Positions 15,907 through 24,523 of a stretch of DNA of 54,453 nucleotides are shown one piece after another. The DNA comes from Thermoleophilaceae bacterium (GTDB taxonomy: Bacteria > Actinomycetota > Thermoleophilia > Solirubrobacterales > Thermoleophilaceae). A program made the translations under genes and the position numbers. Each line of letters starts with the position of its first letter. The stretch's first letter is position 1. Location of the stretch: contig JAUJOA010000008.1 of assembly GCA_030447875.1 (NCBI GenBank), forward strand, positions 47,383 to 101,835, given 5' to 3'. Below the pieces are notes generated by a model that was not told the DNA's origin, did no database searches, and was given only the letters and a program-made list of their open reading frames with translations.

Positions 15907-16641
15907 CTAGCTCTTGGCGAGGAATGGCTGGACGGCCTTGAGCACGGACTCCATGTCCATCGGCTCCGCGAACGGCCCGTCGGGGATGCTTCCCACAACC
16001 GGATCTCCGCCCTGGAAACTGTTGCCGGCGACCTGGTTCAAGGCAGCGGCATGACGCCCCTCGACGCTGTGAATCGAGAGCGCGGCGGCGAGGACCTCCG
16101 GGCTCTTGATCTCGGGAGCGGCGCCGAGGTAAGCGGCTGCCCCAACGTTCTCGACCATCGCGGCGGTCGAGAGGATGGTGTCGGCGCTCTTGAGTGCCTT
16201 CGAGAAGTCCGTCTCCGGTGCCTCGGTCGGAGTACCTCCCAGCTGCTCGATGGTCGCGGTGAGTGCGTCGACATGCTCCTGCTCGTGCTCGCCGAACGTC
16301 TTCGCCACGTCGGCGATGGCCTGATCCTTGATCTCGCCGGAGTCGATCGCCTGACGGTAGAACTCCGACTCGAGGAACTCGAGCGTCAGAGCGTAGTTCA
16401 GGATCTCGAGATCGCCCTTGCTCGCGGCGCCGCCCGTCGGGCTCGTGCCGGTCGAGCCGCCACCGCTGGTCGTGGTCTCTTCGTCGCTGCCACAGGCGGC
16501 GAGGAACAGGCCGAAGGCGCCTGCAGCCCCCGTGCCGCCGACCATCTTGAGGAACCGCTTGCGCGACGACGGATCGTCGGCCAGCTCCCGCAGGGCACTC
16601 CCCTCCGCGGCGCGTGGCGCCTTGGACTTGATCTCTTCCAT
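15907..16641 (-). CDS. Ferritin-like lipoprotein, type B, copy 2
   Basis: A 244-residue paralogue of the 13883-14584 protein. The N-terminus holds SSRKRFLKMVGGTGAAGAF and the lipobox LAACGS, a Tat-like lipoprotein signal preceded by a cytoplasmic lead of about 30 residues. The ferritin-like domain follows (LNYALTLEFLESEFYRQAI, FGEHEQEHVDALTATIEQ, SIHSVEGRHAAALNQVA), with a shared C-terminal DGPFAEPMDMESVLKAVQPFLA. A GAGAGGGGA ribosome binding site precedes ATG 16641. It is the first gene of the transcript that continues into type A copy 2. Between the start codon and the tRNA-Pro gene lie about 180 bases that should hold its promoter and contain a 7-bp-arm palindrome. Confidence 0.88.
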   Translation of the reverse strand: MEEIKSKAPRAAEGSALRELADDPSSRKRFLKMVGGTGAAGAFGLFLAACGSDEETTTSGGGSTGTSPTGGAASKGDLEILNYALTLEFLESEFYRQAIDSGEIKDQAIADVAKTFGEHEQEHVDALTATIEQLGGTPTEAPETDFSKALKSADTILSTAAMVENVGAAAYLGAAPEIKSPEVLAAALSIHSVEGRHAAALNQVAGNSFQGGDPVVGSIPDGPFAEPMDMESVLKAVQPFLAKS

Positions 16642-16673
16642 TGCTGTCCCCTCTCGGGTGGCTGTACTGGACA

Positions 16674-16692
16674 CCGGACCCCATCGGTCCGG
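16674..16692 (-). promoter_or_regulatory. Perfect palindrome upstream of ferritin-like B copy 2
   Basis: CCGGACC-CCATC-GGTCCGG (plus strand) has 7-bp perfect arms and a five-base centre. It ends 33 bases before the ATG at 16641. It may be an operator or a hairpin in the 5' leader. It differs in sequence from the palindrome before copy 1. Confidence 0.4.
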
Positions 16693-16820
16693 CCCGTCTT
16701 CCGGGTATTGGCGGTGATTACGTGAAGGCGCGAGGGTCGGATCACTCGCGCCGATGCCGCCTGACCGCCAGATCGGATGCTTTCGGGCGGCCCCGGGCAC
16801 GAGCTGAGATCGGCTGCTAA

Positions 16821-16894
16821 TCGGGGCGCCCGGATTTGAACCGGGGACCTCACCGACCCGAACGGTGCGCGCTACCAGGCTGCGCCACGCCCCG
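16821..16894 (-). tRNA. tRNA-Pro (anticodon CGG)
   Basis: The reverse complement folds as a full cloverleaf of 74 bases. The acceptor CGGGGCG pairs with CGCCCCG plus discriminator A. The D arm includes GCGCAGCCTGGTAGCGC, the anticodon stem CACCG/CGGTG encloses TTCGGGT, and the T arm is CCCGG-TTCAAAT-CCGGG. The loop gives anticodon CGG, reading proline CCG. The 3' CCA is not encoded. Confidence 0.96.
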
Positions 16895-16934
16895 AGCGGT
16901 CGAGTCTAAAGGAGAGCGGTCACGGCGGGGCGCG

Positions 16935-16952
16935 CTACTGCCTACTGCCTAC
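16935..16952. repeat. Short tandem repeat (CTACTGC)
   Basis: CTACTGC-CTACTGC-CTAC abuts the lepA stop codon (16953). It is too short to assign a role. Confidence 0.4.
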
Positions 16953-18765
16953 TCAGTCGGCATCCCCCAGCGACAGGACCGACAGGAACGCCTCCTGCGG
17001 GATCTCGATGCTGCCGACCTGCTTCATCCGCTTCTTCCCGGCCTTCTGGCGCTCGAGCAGCTTGCGCTTGCGGGAGATGTCGCCCCCGTAGCACTTGGCC
17101 GTCACGTCCTTGCGCACGGGCTTCACGCTCTCCCGGGCGATGATCTTCGAGCCGATCGCCGCCTGAATCGCCACCTCGAACTGCTGGCGCGGGATCTGCT
17201 TCTGGAGCCGCTCGCTGGTCGCGCGGCCGGCCGAGTAAGCCTTGTCGCGGTGGACGACCATCGACAGCGCGTCGACCGGTTCGCCGGCGAGCAGGATGTC
17301 GAGCTTCACGAGCTCGGACGGGCGGCGGCCGATCAGCTCGTAATCGAGGGAGGCGTAGCCGCGGGTACGCGACTTGAGCTGGTCGAAGAAGTCGAGCACG
17401 ATCTCGCCGAGCGGAAGGTCATAGCGGAGCTGAACTCTCGCCTCGGAAAGGAAGCTCATGTCCACGTGCTGGCCGCGGCGCTCCTGGCAGAGCTCCATCG
17501 CGGCTCCAACGTGCTCCTTGGGGCAGATGACGGTCCCGCGGATATAGGGCTCGCGGATCTCGGCGATCCGCGCGCGATCGGGCATCTCCACCGGCGAGTG
17601 GACCATGACGGTCGAGCCGTCGACCAGGACCACCTCGTACTCCACGTTCGGGGTCGTGGCGAGCAGCTCCAGCCCGTGCTCGCGCTCCAGTCGCTCACGC
17701 ACGATGTCCATGTGAAGCAAGCCGAGGAAGCCGCAGCGAAAGCCGAAGCCGAGCGCGTGGCTCGTCTCCGGCTCGTAGGTGAGGGCGGCGTCGTTCAACG
17801 CGAGCTTGTCGAGAGCGTCGCGCAGGTCGGCGAAGCGGTCGGTGTCGACCGGGAAGAGCCCGCAGAAGACCATCGGCTTGACCTCGCGGTACCCCGGGAG
17901 CGGCTCGGAGGCCGGCTGGGCGACGGCCGTCAGCGTGTCGCCCACCCGCAGGTGGGAGACGTCCTTGACCCCCGTGATCACGTAGCCCACCTCGCCCGCG
18001 CGGAGGCTCGGCGCCGGCCTCATCGCCGGGCCGAAGAATCCGATGTCGTCGATCTCGGCGCGCGTGCCGGCCTGCATGGCGAGGATGGCGTCACCCTTCT
18101 TCAGCTCGCCGTCGACCACCCGGACGTAGGCGATCACGCCGCGGTACTGGTCGAACTGGGAGTCGAAGATCAAGGCGCGCGCCGGCGAGTCGGCCTCACC
18201 GGCGGGGGCGGCGATGCGGCGCACGATCGCCTCGAGCACCTCCTCCACGCCCTCGCCGGTCTTGGCGGACACGCGGATGATGTCCTCGGGCGGCTCGCCG
18301 AGGAGCTCAGAGATCTCCCCTGCCACGCGTTCTGGCTCGGCGCCCGGCAGGTCGATCTTGTTGAGGCAGGGGATCAGCTCCAAGCCCGCGTCCACCGCCA
18401 GGTACGTGTTAGCAAGCGTCTGGGCCTCGACGCCCTGAGCGGCGTCCACGACGAGCAGCGCGCCGTCGCAGGCGGCCAGCGAGCGCGACACCTCATAGGT
18501 GAAGTCCACGTGGCCGGGCGTGTCGATCAGGTGCAGCCGATAGGTCTGGCCGTCGCTTGCGGTGTACTCGACGCGCACCGCCTGAGCCTTGATCGTGATG
18601 CCCTGCTCGCGCTCCAGCTCCATCGAGTCGAGCAGCTGGGGCCGGTGCTCGACGCGCGTCGACGGCGCCGGTCCGCTCGAGTATCCGGTCGGCGAGCGTG
18701 GACTTGCCGTGGTCGATGTGGGCGATGATCGAGAAGTTGCGGATGTTGTCCGCCGGGCCGGCCAT
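16953..18765 (-). CDS. lepA: Elongation factor 4 (LepA), one apparent frameshift
   Basis: LepA is a ribosome-bound GTPase that back-translocates or remodels stalled elongation complexes. Translation from ATG 18765 gives [20 protein letters not shown] with the P-loop (AHIDHGKS). The frame is lost near 18660, just after ERTGAVD, and resumes in another frame at [19 protein letters not shown]. From there it continues through EF-4-specific domains to the C-terminal EF4_C ([19 protein letters not shown]). The interval is 1813 bases; adding two gives 605 codons, the normal LepA length. CATAAT lies seven bases before the ATG, a probable leaderless promoter. I take the break as a sequence error because every motif is preserved on both sides. 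Confidence 0.93.
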
Positions 18766-18778
18766 GCCTTTGATTATG
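18766..18778 (-). promoter_or_regulatory. Probable -10 box before lepA
   Basis: Minus-strand CATAAT at 18778-18773 is one mismatch from TATAAT and lies seven bases before the lepA ATG. The interval also contains AAAGG, which could act as a weak ribosome binding site if transcription starts further upstream. Confidence 0.4.
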
Positions 18779-18871
18779 GGAGACGAGCGCCGCGAGAGGA
18801 TGGAATGCCGACTTCCCCCGTCCGCCGAGTGCCCACGGATCAGCCGGCGAGTCGTCTGCTCATGGCTGCCG

Positions 18872-19051
18872 TCAGCCACCGTCATCCTGATCTCGCGAGA
18901 GCTGCCGAACGACCAGGACCATCAGGACGCCCGAGGCCACCACGTGGATCGTGCCCACCAGTGCCACCACCCACCCGGTCTCGACGACCACTACAACGAA
19001 GCCGAGCAGCGTCATGCCGAACAGGAAGACGAGGATGAGCGCGGCGGCCAT
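18872..19051 (-). CDS. Small membrane protein with two helices downstream of murJ
   Basis: A 59-residue open frame from ATG 19051. It has two hydrophobic helices (about residues 3-23 and 27-49) joined by a single turn (ETGW) and a charged end ([11 protein letters not shown]). It begins 17 bases after the murJ stop codon on the same strand, with GAGG just before the ATG, so it is probably translated from the murJ transcript. It was found by direct translation. No family is recognised. Confidence 0.5.
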   Translation of the reverse strand: MAAALILVFLFGMTLLGFVVVVVETGWVVALVGTIHVVASGVLMVLVVRQLSRDQDDGG

Positions 19052-19068
19052 CCTCGATCACACGCCCA

Positions 19069-20673
19069 TCAGGTATCTCGAGAGCGCAGGCGGATAGCCA
19101 CCAGCTCGGCGATCTGCCGTGCCTCGGGGACCCGCAGGCCCCAGACCGCCAGCGCGTAGACAATGCCCCCGGCGCCGATGCCCGCGCCAACGGACACCAC
19201 CTGACCCGCCAGCGATCGGCCCAGCGCGGCGTCGATCAGATCCCAGACCACATAGCTCACGGCCGCCAGCAGCGCGGCCCCCAACAGCATCTTCGCAAAG
19301 GCCGTGATCGTCTTCCCGGCCTCGACACCCCGAGGTCGCGGTTCAGCAGGTAAGCCTGGGCCAGGCTCATCGCGATCGTCGCCGCGACGGTGCCAAGCAC
19401 CACGCCGCCTACTCCGAACGGGGCGTACAGCGCCAGCGCCACCAGCGCGTTCACCAGCAGGCTCGCACCCGCAAGTGCGGTCGTAATCCACGGCCGCTGC
19501 AGGCTGAAGAAGGTTCGCGAGAACAGCAGGCTCGCGCCCTGAAAGGGGAGCGAGAAGGCCCACCAGAACAGGGCCTGCGCGACGAGGTCGGTGGCGCCCG
19601 CGTCAAACACCCCCGCTGGTAGACCAGCCGTGTGATCGGCTCGGCGAGCACGGCCAGGAAACGCCCCGGAGGGGATCAGCAGCAGGAAGATCTGGCGTAC
19701 TCCGTTTGCCATCGTGCCGCGCAGGCCGTCCACGTCGCCACGGGCGGCGAGCTTCGACATCGTCGGGAACAGGACCGTCGCGATCGCGATCGAGAAGATG
19801 CTCTGCGGAAGCATGTATATGCGGAAGGCCTTGTCGATCGCCGCGGGCGCCTGCTCCGACACCAGCGTGCCGAAGAACGAGTTGATCAGCAGGCTGAAGT
19901 TGATCAGACCGAGGGCCAGCGTCACGGGTAGCATCAGGGCGAGGACGCGTCTCACGGCCAGGGCTCCGCCAGTCGAGCGTGAGCGTGAAGCGACCGCCGC
20001 GTCCGCGCAGCCACGGCATCGGCAGCACGAGCTGGACCACCGTGCCCACGAGGACCCTGATCGCGTACGCGTAGATCTCGTCCTCGGCCGGGAAGGCCGG
20101 CGTCAGGCCGACCAGCGCGGCGATGATGAAGAGATTCCAGGCGAGCGGCGCGAGCGCCGGCACGCTGAAGTGCTCGAACGAGTTCAGCATGCCCACGACC
20201 AACCCGGAGAGGCCGAGCAGCAGGACGATCGGAAACAGCAGGCGCGCGAGCGAGATCGTCAGCTCGGTGAGCTGGGGACCGAAGCCCGGAGCGACGAGCG
20301 GAATGATCAGGGGTGCGAGCAGCGTGAACAGTGCCGTGACGCCGCCGAGCACCAGGCAGATCAGGAAGAAGAAGCTCGAGGCCACCCGGAAGGCCTCCTT
20401 GCGCTCACCCTTCTCGAGCAGCTCGGTGAAGACAGGGACGAACGCGCCTTGCAGCGCCATGTCGGCGAACAGGGCGCGCACGAGGTTCGGCACCTGGAAG
20501 GCGATCGTGAAGGCAGACATCGCCCCGCTGACCCCGAAGTAGCTCGCCGCCACTACCTCGCGTGCGAGCCCCGCGATCCGCGACAGTCCCGTGGCGAACG
20601 AGAAGAACGCGGTGCTGAACGCGAGCCGGCTGCGCGCGGGTGGTGGCGGGTCCGTCTCACCTGCGCCGGCCAT
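19069..20673 (-). CDS. murJ: Lipid II flippase MurJ, four apparent frameshifts
   Basis: MurJ moves lipid-linked peptidoglycan precursors across the membrane. The reassembled protein has the MATE-like fold of about 14 helices: FSFATGLSRIAGLAREVVAASYFG at the start, then FADMALQGAFVPVFTELL, GLVVGMLNSFEHFSVPALAP, FRIYMLPQSIFSIAIATVLFP and RTFFSLQRPWITTA. The frame changes near 19965 (one extra base), 19660 (TTT for TT), 19612 (five G for six) and 19335 (four G for five). The changes cancel to zero, leaving exactly 535 codons. ATG 20673 is used; GTG 20742, nine bases after a -10 box, is an alternative that adds 23 residues. rpsT is divergent. The pattern indicates sequence errors in a functional gene. 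Confidence 0.9.
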
Positions 20674-20750
20674 CGGAACGGCCGCGTCACGCTGGTCGGG
20701 ACGCCCGGAGAGCTGCGCGGAATCGCGCTCGTCGGCCGTCACGAGCGCGC

Positions 20751-20757
20751 TATAGTA
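20751..20757. promoter_or_regulatory. Overlapping divergent -10 boxes between murJ and rpsT
   Basis: TATAGT on the plus strand (20751-20756) and TACTAT on the minus strand (20757-20752) share five bases. The plus box would start an rpsT transcript with a leader of about 40 bases. The minus box lies nine bases before GTG 20742, a possible murJ start. No clear -35 boxes are seen. Confidence 0.4.
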
Positions 20758-20802
20758 CGCGCCGCCGCGCGCGGTCATCCGTGTCGCGGCGCGCGTGCGT
20801 TT

Positions 20803-21063
20803 ATGGCCAACATCGCCTCTCAAGAAAAGCGGATCCATCGGGCGGAGCGCGAGCGCCTCGAGAACCGCCGCTACACCTCGTCCGTAAAGACGTACTTCCG
20901 CCGGCTCGAAGCCGCGGTCGAGGCCGGCGACTCCGAGCTCGCCGACACCGAGTACCGCTCGCTCGCCTCGCACGTGGACCGCGCCGTGGCGCGCGGCGCG
21001 CTTCACCGCAACACCGGCGCTCGCAAGAAGGGCCGCGCGGCGCGGCTAAAGGGCAGGCTCTAG
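20803..21063 (+). CDS. rpsT: 30S ribosomal protein S20
   Basis: An 86-residue basic protein that binds 16S rRNA in the body of the small subunit. It begins MANIASQEKRIHRAERERLENR, has the long antiparallel helical pattern of S20 (SSVKTYFRRLEAAVEAGD) and ends with the conserved NTGARKKGRAARLKGRL. Length and charge are normal. It is divergent from murJ and convergent with holA, whose stop codon is eight bases away. There is no strong Shine-Dalgarno sequence before the ATG. The holA-rpsT neighbourhood is conserved in many bacteria. Confidence 0.96.
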   Translation: MANIASQEKRIHRAERERLENRRYTSSVKTYFRRLEAAVEAGDSELADTEYRSLASHVDRAVARGALHRNTGARKKGRAARLKGRL

Positions 21064-21071
21064 CCGGGTCG

Positions 21072-22028
21072 CTACTGCGCGGCGCTTGCGAGCGTCAGCG
21101 TGAAGGCGGTGTCCTCGTCCAGCTCGCCGCCACCGCGCGTCTCGACCTCGAGGTCGGCGAACGTACACAGCGCGCGCTCGAGCCGGTCGCGATCGGCACG
21201 GCGTGCCTGAGCGATCGTCCGCTTCACCGCCCACGGCGGCGCCTTGAGCGCGCCCGCGAGCCGCTTCTCCGGCATGCCGGCGTCGATCAGCGTCGCGGCG
21301 CGGTGCACCTCGCGCAGGCGGCGCACGATCGGATAGGCGAGCCGGCTGGGGCGCTCGTCGGCGGCCGCCAGACGCTCGGCCAGCGAGAGGCTCGCGGCGC
21401 TGTCGCCCGCCACGATGGCGTCCGCCAGGTCATACGCCTGACTCGCGCTCTCGCGCGCGGCCAGACGCGCGACCTCGTCCGCCACGAGCTGCGTACGCGG
21501 GTGAACCATGGTGGCGAGCTTCTCTATCTCGCGCGCCAGGCGCTGGGGGCGCGCGCCGACGGCGCCTACGAGCGCCTTCGCGGCCTCGCCGTCCAGGCGC
21601 AGCCCCTCTTCGGCGGCGCGCTCGACAGCCCACTTCGGCATCTCCCACGGCTTTGGCGCGGCGCAGGAGCGGAGCTCGCCGCCCGCCGCCTCGACGGCTT
21701 GCACCAGCCTGGCCGGCGACTTGCCGCGGGCGACCAGCACAAGAACCGTCGCCGGCGGCATCTCTCGGAGCGCCTGCTCGACGGGCTCGAGGTCACCGGT
21801 CTTCCACGCCTCCACACCATCGACGAGCAGATAGCGATTGCCCTCCACGAAGCTGAGCGTGGCAACGCCGGCGGCGACCTCGGCGGGAGGCGATGCCTTC
21901 GCGTCGTAGAGCTCGAGCGCGCCGGGGCCGCCGTCCGCCTCGGCCCGGGCCCGGACGCGCGCGCGCCAAGCATCGATCTTCGCGTCGTCGTCGCCGGATA
22001 CTAGGTAGGCCGGCTTCAGGTTTGCCAT
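21072..22028 (-). CDS. holA: DNA polymerase III subunit delta
   Basis: HolA is the clamp-loader subunit that opens the beta sliding clamp. The 318-residue protein starts MANLKPAYLVSGDDDAKIDAW, where YLVSGDD is the usual N-terminal strand and loop of delta. It continues with TLSFVEGNRYLLVDGVEAW, VLVLVARGKSP, a helical middle domain (LVGAVGARPQRLAREIEKLA) and a C-terminal domain with YPIVRRLREVHRAATLID. ATG 22028 is chosen: it has TACACT six bases upstream, and the family N-terminus fits. GTG 22076, behind GAGG at the end of comEC, is an alternative. The gene follows comEC, a common arrangement in actinobacteria and firmicutes. Confidence 0.9.
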   Translation of the reverse strand: MANLKPAYLVSGDDDAKIDAWRARVRARAEADGGPGALELYDAKASPPAEVAAGVATLSFVEGNRYLLVDGVEAWKTGDLEPVEQALREMPPATVLVLVARGKSPARLVQAVEAAGGELRSCAAPKPWEMPKWAVERAAEEGLRLDGEAAKALVGAVGARPQRLAREIEKLATMVHPRTQLVADEVARLAARESASQAYDLADAIVAGDSAASLSLAERLAAADERPSRLAYPIVRRLREVHRAATLIDAGMPEKRLAGALKAPPWAVKRTIAQARRADRDRLERALCTFADLEVETRGGGELDEDTAFTLTLASAAQ

Positions 22029-22040
22029 GTCGCGAGTGTA
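22029..22040 (-). promoter_or_regulatory. Probable leaderless -10 box before holA
   Basis: Minus-strand TACACT at 22040-22035 lies six bases before ATG 22028, with no Shine-Dalgarno sequence. It supports this start over GTG 22076. Confidence 0.35.
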
Positions 22041-22080
22041 GGCACGGTCGCCGACGTCGATCCTCGCACCTCCCACGACG

Positions 22081-24486
22081 TCAATCCTCGGTCGTCACCG
22101 CGAGTCGTCCCGCTTCGACGGTCAGCCGAATCGTTCCCTGCTCGTCGGTCCGGTAGACCGCGACGCCCGCCGCCCTCAGCGCCCCGAGCGTCGAAGGGGT
22201 GGGATGGCCGTAGCTGTTGTCCTCGCCCACCTCGATCCCGGCGATCTGCGGCCGGAGCCGAGCCAGCAGCTCGGGGAGGCCCGGATCCGCGCTTCCATGA
22301 TGCGAGACCTTCATCGCATCGACATCGGGAAGGGAGAGCGGGAGGAGCGAAGGGCTCTCGGCGTCACCGGAGAGAAACAGGTCGAAGCTGCCGGCGCTCA
22401 CCACGGCCACCACCGCCCGCGGGTTTGGGTCCTCGGGCGGCGGTCCCGGCGGACGCGGCTCCGGAGCCAGGATTCGAACTGTCAGGCCGCCGAGCCGGAG
22501 CGTCTGGCCCGCGCGGGCGGCCACTCGGCGGACGCCCTGGCTGTCGGCCTCGGCCAGCATCGCCCGGAAGTCGGGATCGGTCGTGCCGTCGCCGCCGTCC
22601 ACGAGGAGATCGACCGGGAGCTCCTGAAGCACCTCTCGCAGGCCTCCGTGATGATCGGCCGACATGTGCGTGGCCACCACCGCGCTCAGACGCCGCACGC
22701 CCGCTGCCCGCAGGAGCCGCGCGACCCGCGCCTCCTCCGGACCACCGTCGAACAGGATCGCGCCGCCGTCCGGATGCTGGATCAGCGTGGCGTCGCCCTG
22801 GCCAACGTCCAGGAACGACACGGTCAGCTTGTCCGGCGGTGGCGGGGGCGCGAGCAGCCGCGCCGCCCCGCCGACCACCACCGTCACGGCGAGGGCGATG
22901 ACGATGCGGCGCCGCCACGGCGCGATGGCGCGCCACCGGCCGGCCTCGGCGGTGGTCGCCGGTCCGAGGCGGCGAGCGGCCCGCCGCACGATGAGCACGC
23001 CGACGCCCATCGCCAGGTAGACGCCGGCTAAGGCCGCCGTGGAGCCGAGGCTCACATCCGCCTGCGCGCTTGGGAGCTCCGCGAACCGGTCTGCGACCTC
23101 GGCGAGATAGGCGAGCAGCACTCCGTTGACCGAGCCGAGGACCTCGGCGAGCTCCATGCCTATCTCCGATGGAGCGCCGCCGAGGAAGCCGAGCTGCCCG
23201 AGACCGGCCTGGACCATCGCGATCCACATCGCCGGCGCCACGACGGGAAGCGCGAGCAGGTTGGCGGGCAGGCTGGCGAGCGAGACGGCACCGAAGTGGT
23301 GAGCCAGGAGTGGCGCGGTGGCGAACGTCGCGGCGAGGGTTATGGCGACGCCATCGGCGAGCGTTCGCGGCATCCCCGAAAGCGGACGGCGCAGAGGCGG
23401 GGCGAGGATCAGGATCCCGATGACGGCTGCGAACGACAGCTGCCACCCGGGATCTGCACACACGCGCGGGTTCAGCGTCAAGGTGGCGGCGGCGGCGAGC
23501 AGAAGCGCGTACCAGCGCGAGGAGGGTCGACCCAGCAACATCGCCAGAAGCCCGGCCGCTCCCATCACGCCGGCGCGCTGCAGCGACGCACCGGCTCCTG
23601 CGAGCGGGACGTAGAGCCCGATCAGGGCGAGTAGCGCCACCAGGCGAGTGTTGGGTCCGAGGCCGAGCGCCGCGAGGAGCGGCAGGGCCAGGACGCCGAG
23701 CAGCATCACGTTCTGCCCGGATACCGCGAGAAGGTGGGCGAGGCCGGCGCGCCTGAAGTCGTCGCGCACGGTCGAGTCGATGGCCTCGTCCTGGCCGAGC
23801 ACCATGCCGCGGATGAGAGCGGCCCTCGGCTCCGGAAGGCCCGCGCCGATGGCCGTCTCGGCGCGCTCGCGCATGCCGTCGATCGCACCCATGAGGCCGC
23901 CGCGATGAGCGCCGGTCGCTCGCATGCCATCGAGCACGAGCTCGCCGGCTATCCCTCGACGCCGCAGGTACGCCGGATAGTCGAAATCGGCGCCGGCGCT
24001 CGAACGCGCGGGACGCGCCGTGCCGGTCACGAACAGCTCGGAGCCAGGCGAGGTCGACGGCGGCCATTCGAGGTCCCCGGACGCGCGGGCCATCAGGTGG
24101 ACGCCCTGCAGCGATCCGGTCGTGACCTGGACCTCGGCGGACGAACCGAACTTCGACGGTCGCGGCCGCTCGATCAGGGTGGCGTCGCCCCTGAGAAAAG
24201 CTGCGGGCGCCAGCCGAGAAGCGGGCACGTCGAGCGCGGCGAGTCGGGCGCCGCCCACTCCGCTTCCGGCAAGCAGCAGCGTGGCCATCGTCAGTGCGAG
24301 CGCTGGTTGCCGTGCGGCTGCCAGGGTCGCTGCGATCAGGCCGGCGCTGAGGGCCACCAGCTCGCGCGGAAGGGCCGCGGCGGCGAGGCCGGCGACGAGG
24401 GCAGCGAGCCCAAGGTGATACGGGTGGACGCGCACGAGCTCCAGCGCTCGCGAGCACCCCGCCTCGACCCCACGTGGAAGCGTCAC
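22081..24486 (-). CDS. comEC: DNA-uptake channel protein ComEC/Rec2
   Basis: An 801-residue protein that forms the membrane channel for single-stranded DNA during natural transformation. The N-terminal part has a DUF4131-like region with helices. The middle is the Competence domain of about eight helices (about residues 220-500), with GLAHLLAVSGQNVMLLG and GMVLGQDEAID as recognisable motifs. The C-terminal part is a metallo-beta-lactamase domain starting VSFLDVGQGDATLIQHPDGG and including ATHMSADHHGG (HxSxDH metal site), KVSHHGSAD and a final SYGHPTP. All catalytic-site residues are present. comEA lies 37 bases upstream, so a comEA-comEC-holA transcript is likely. The proteins imply capacity for DNA uptake, but the rest of the machinery is not in the window. 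Confidence 0.94.
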   Translation of the reverse strand: MTLPRGVEAGCSRALELVRVHPYHLGLAALVAGLAAAALPRELVALSAGLIAATLAAARQPALALTMATLLLAGSGVGGARLAALDVPASRLAPAAFLRGDATLIERPRPSKFGSSAEVQVTTGSLQGVHLMARASGDLEWPPSTSPGSELFVTGTARPARSSAGADFDYPAYLRRRGIAGELVLDGMRATGAHRGGLMGAIDGMRERAETAIGAGLPEPRAALIRGMVLGQDEAIDSTVRDDFRRAGLAHLLAVSGQNVMLLGVLALPLLAALGLGPNTRLVALLALIGLYVPLAGAGASLQRAGVMGAAGLLAMLLGRPSSRWYALLLAAAATLTLNPRVCADPGWQLSFAAVIGILILAPPLRRPLSGMPRTLADGVAITLAATFATAPLLAHHFGAVSLASLPANLLALPVVAPAMWIAMVQAGLGQLGFLGGAPSEIGMELAEVLGSVNGVLLAYLAEVADRFAELPSAQADVSLGSTAALAGVYLAMGVGVLIVRRAARRLGPATTAEAGRWRAIAPWRRRIVIALAVTVVVGGAARLLAPPPPPDKLTVSFLDVGQGDATLIQHPDGGAILFDGGPEEARVARLLRAAGVRRLSAVVATHMSADHHGGLREVLQELPVDLLVDGGDGTTDPDFRAMLAEADSQGVRRVAARAGQTLRLGGLTVRILAPEPRPPGPPPEDPNPRAVVAVVSAGSFDLFLSGDAESPSLLPLSLPDVDAMKVSHHGSADPGLPELLARLRPQIAGIEVGEDNSYGHPTPSTLGALRAAGVAVYRTDEQGTIRLTVEAGRLAVTTED

Positions 24487-24523
24487 GCGAGATCGATCGA
24501 CGCGATCTACGTCGCTCGCGCGG

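Noticed and set aside
15875-16684. A 481-codon frame joining ferritin-like A2 to sequence antiparallel in frame to B2
   Set aside because: The first part is an out-of-frame reading of B2; A2 has its own start and ribosome binding site at 15874.
16836-18728. A 630-codon plus-strand open frame
   Set aside because: It lies antisense to lepA and starts in tRNA-Pro; its composition is the usual high-GC shadow (Arg/Asp/Glu/Leu/Val-rich).
22437-24457. Arg-rich 697-codon frame on the same strand as comEC
   Set aside because: It is a shifted reading of comEC with extreme Arg/Gly/Ala content.
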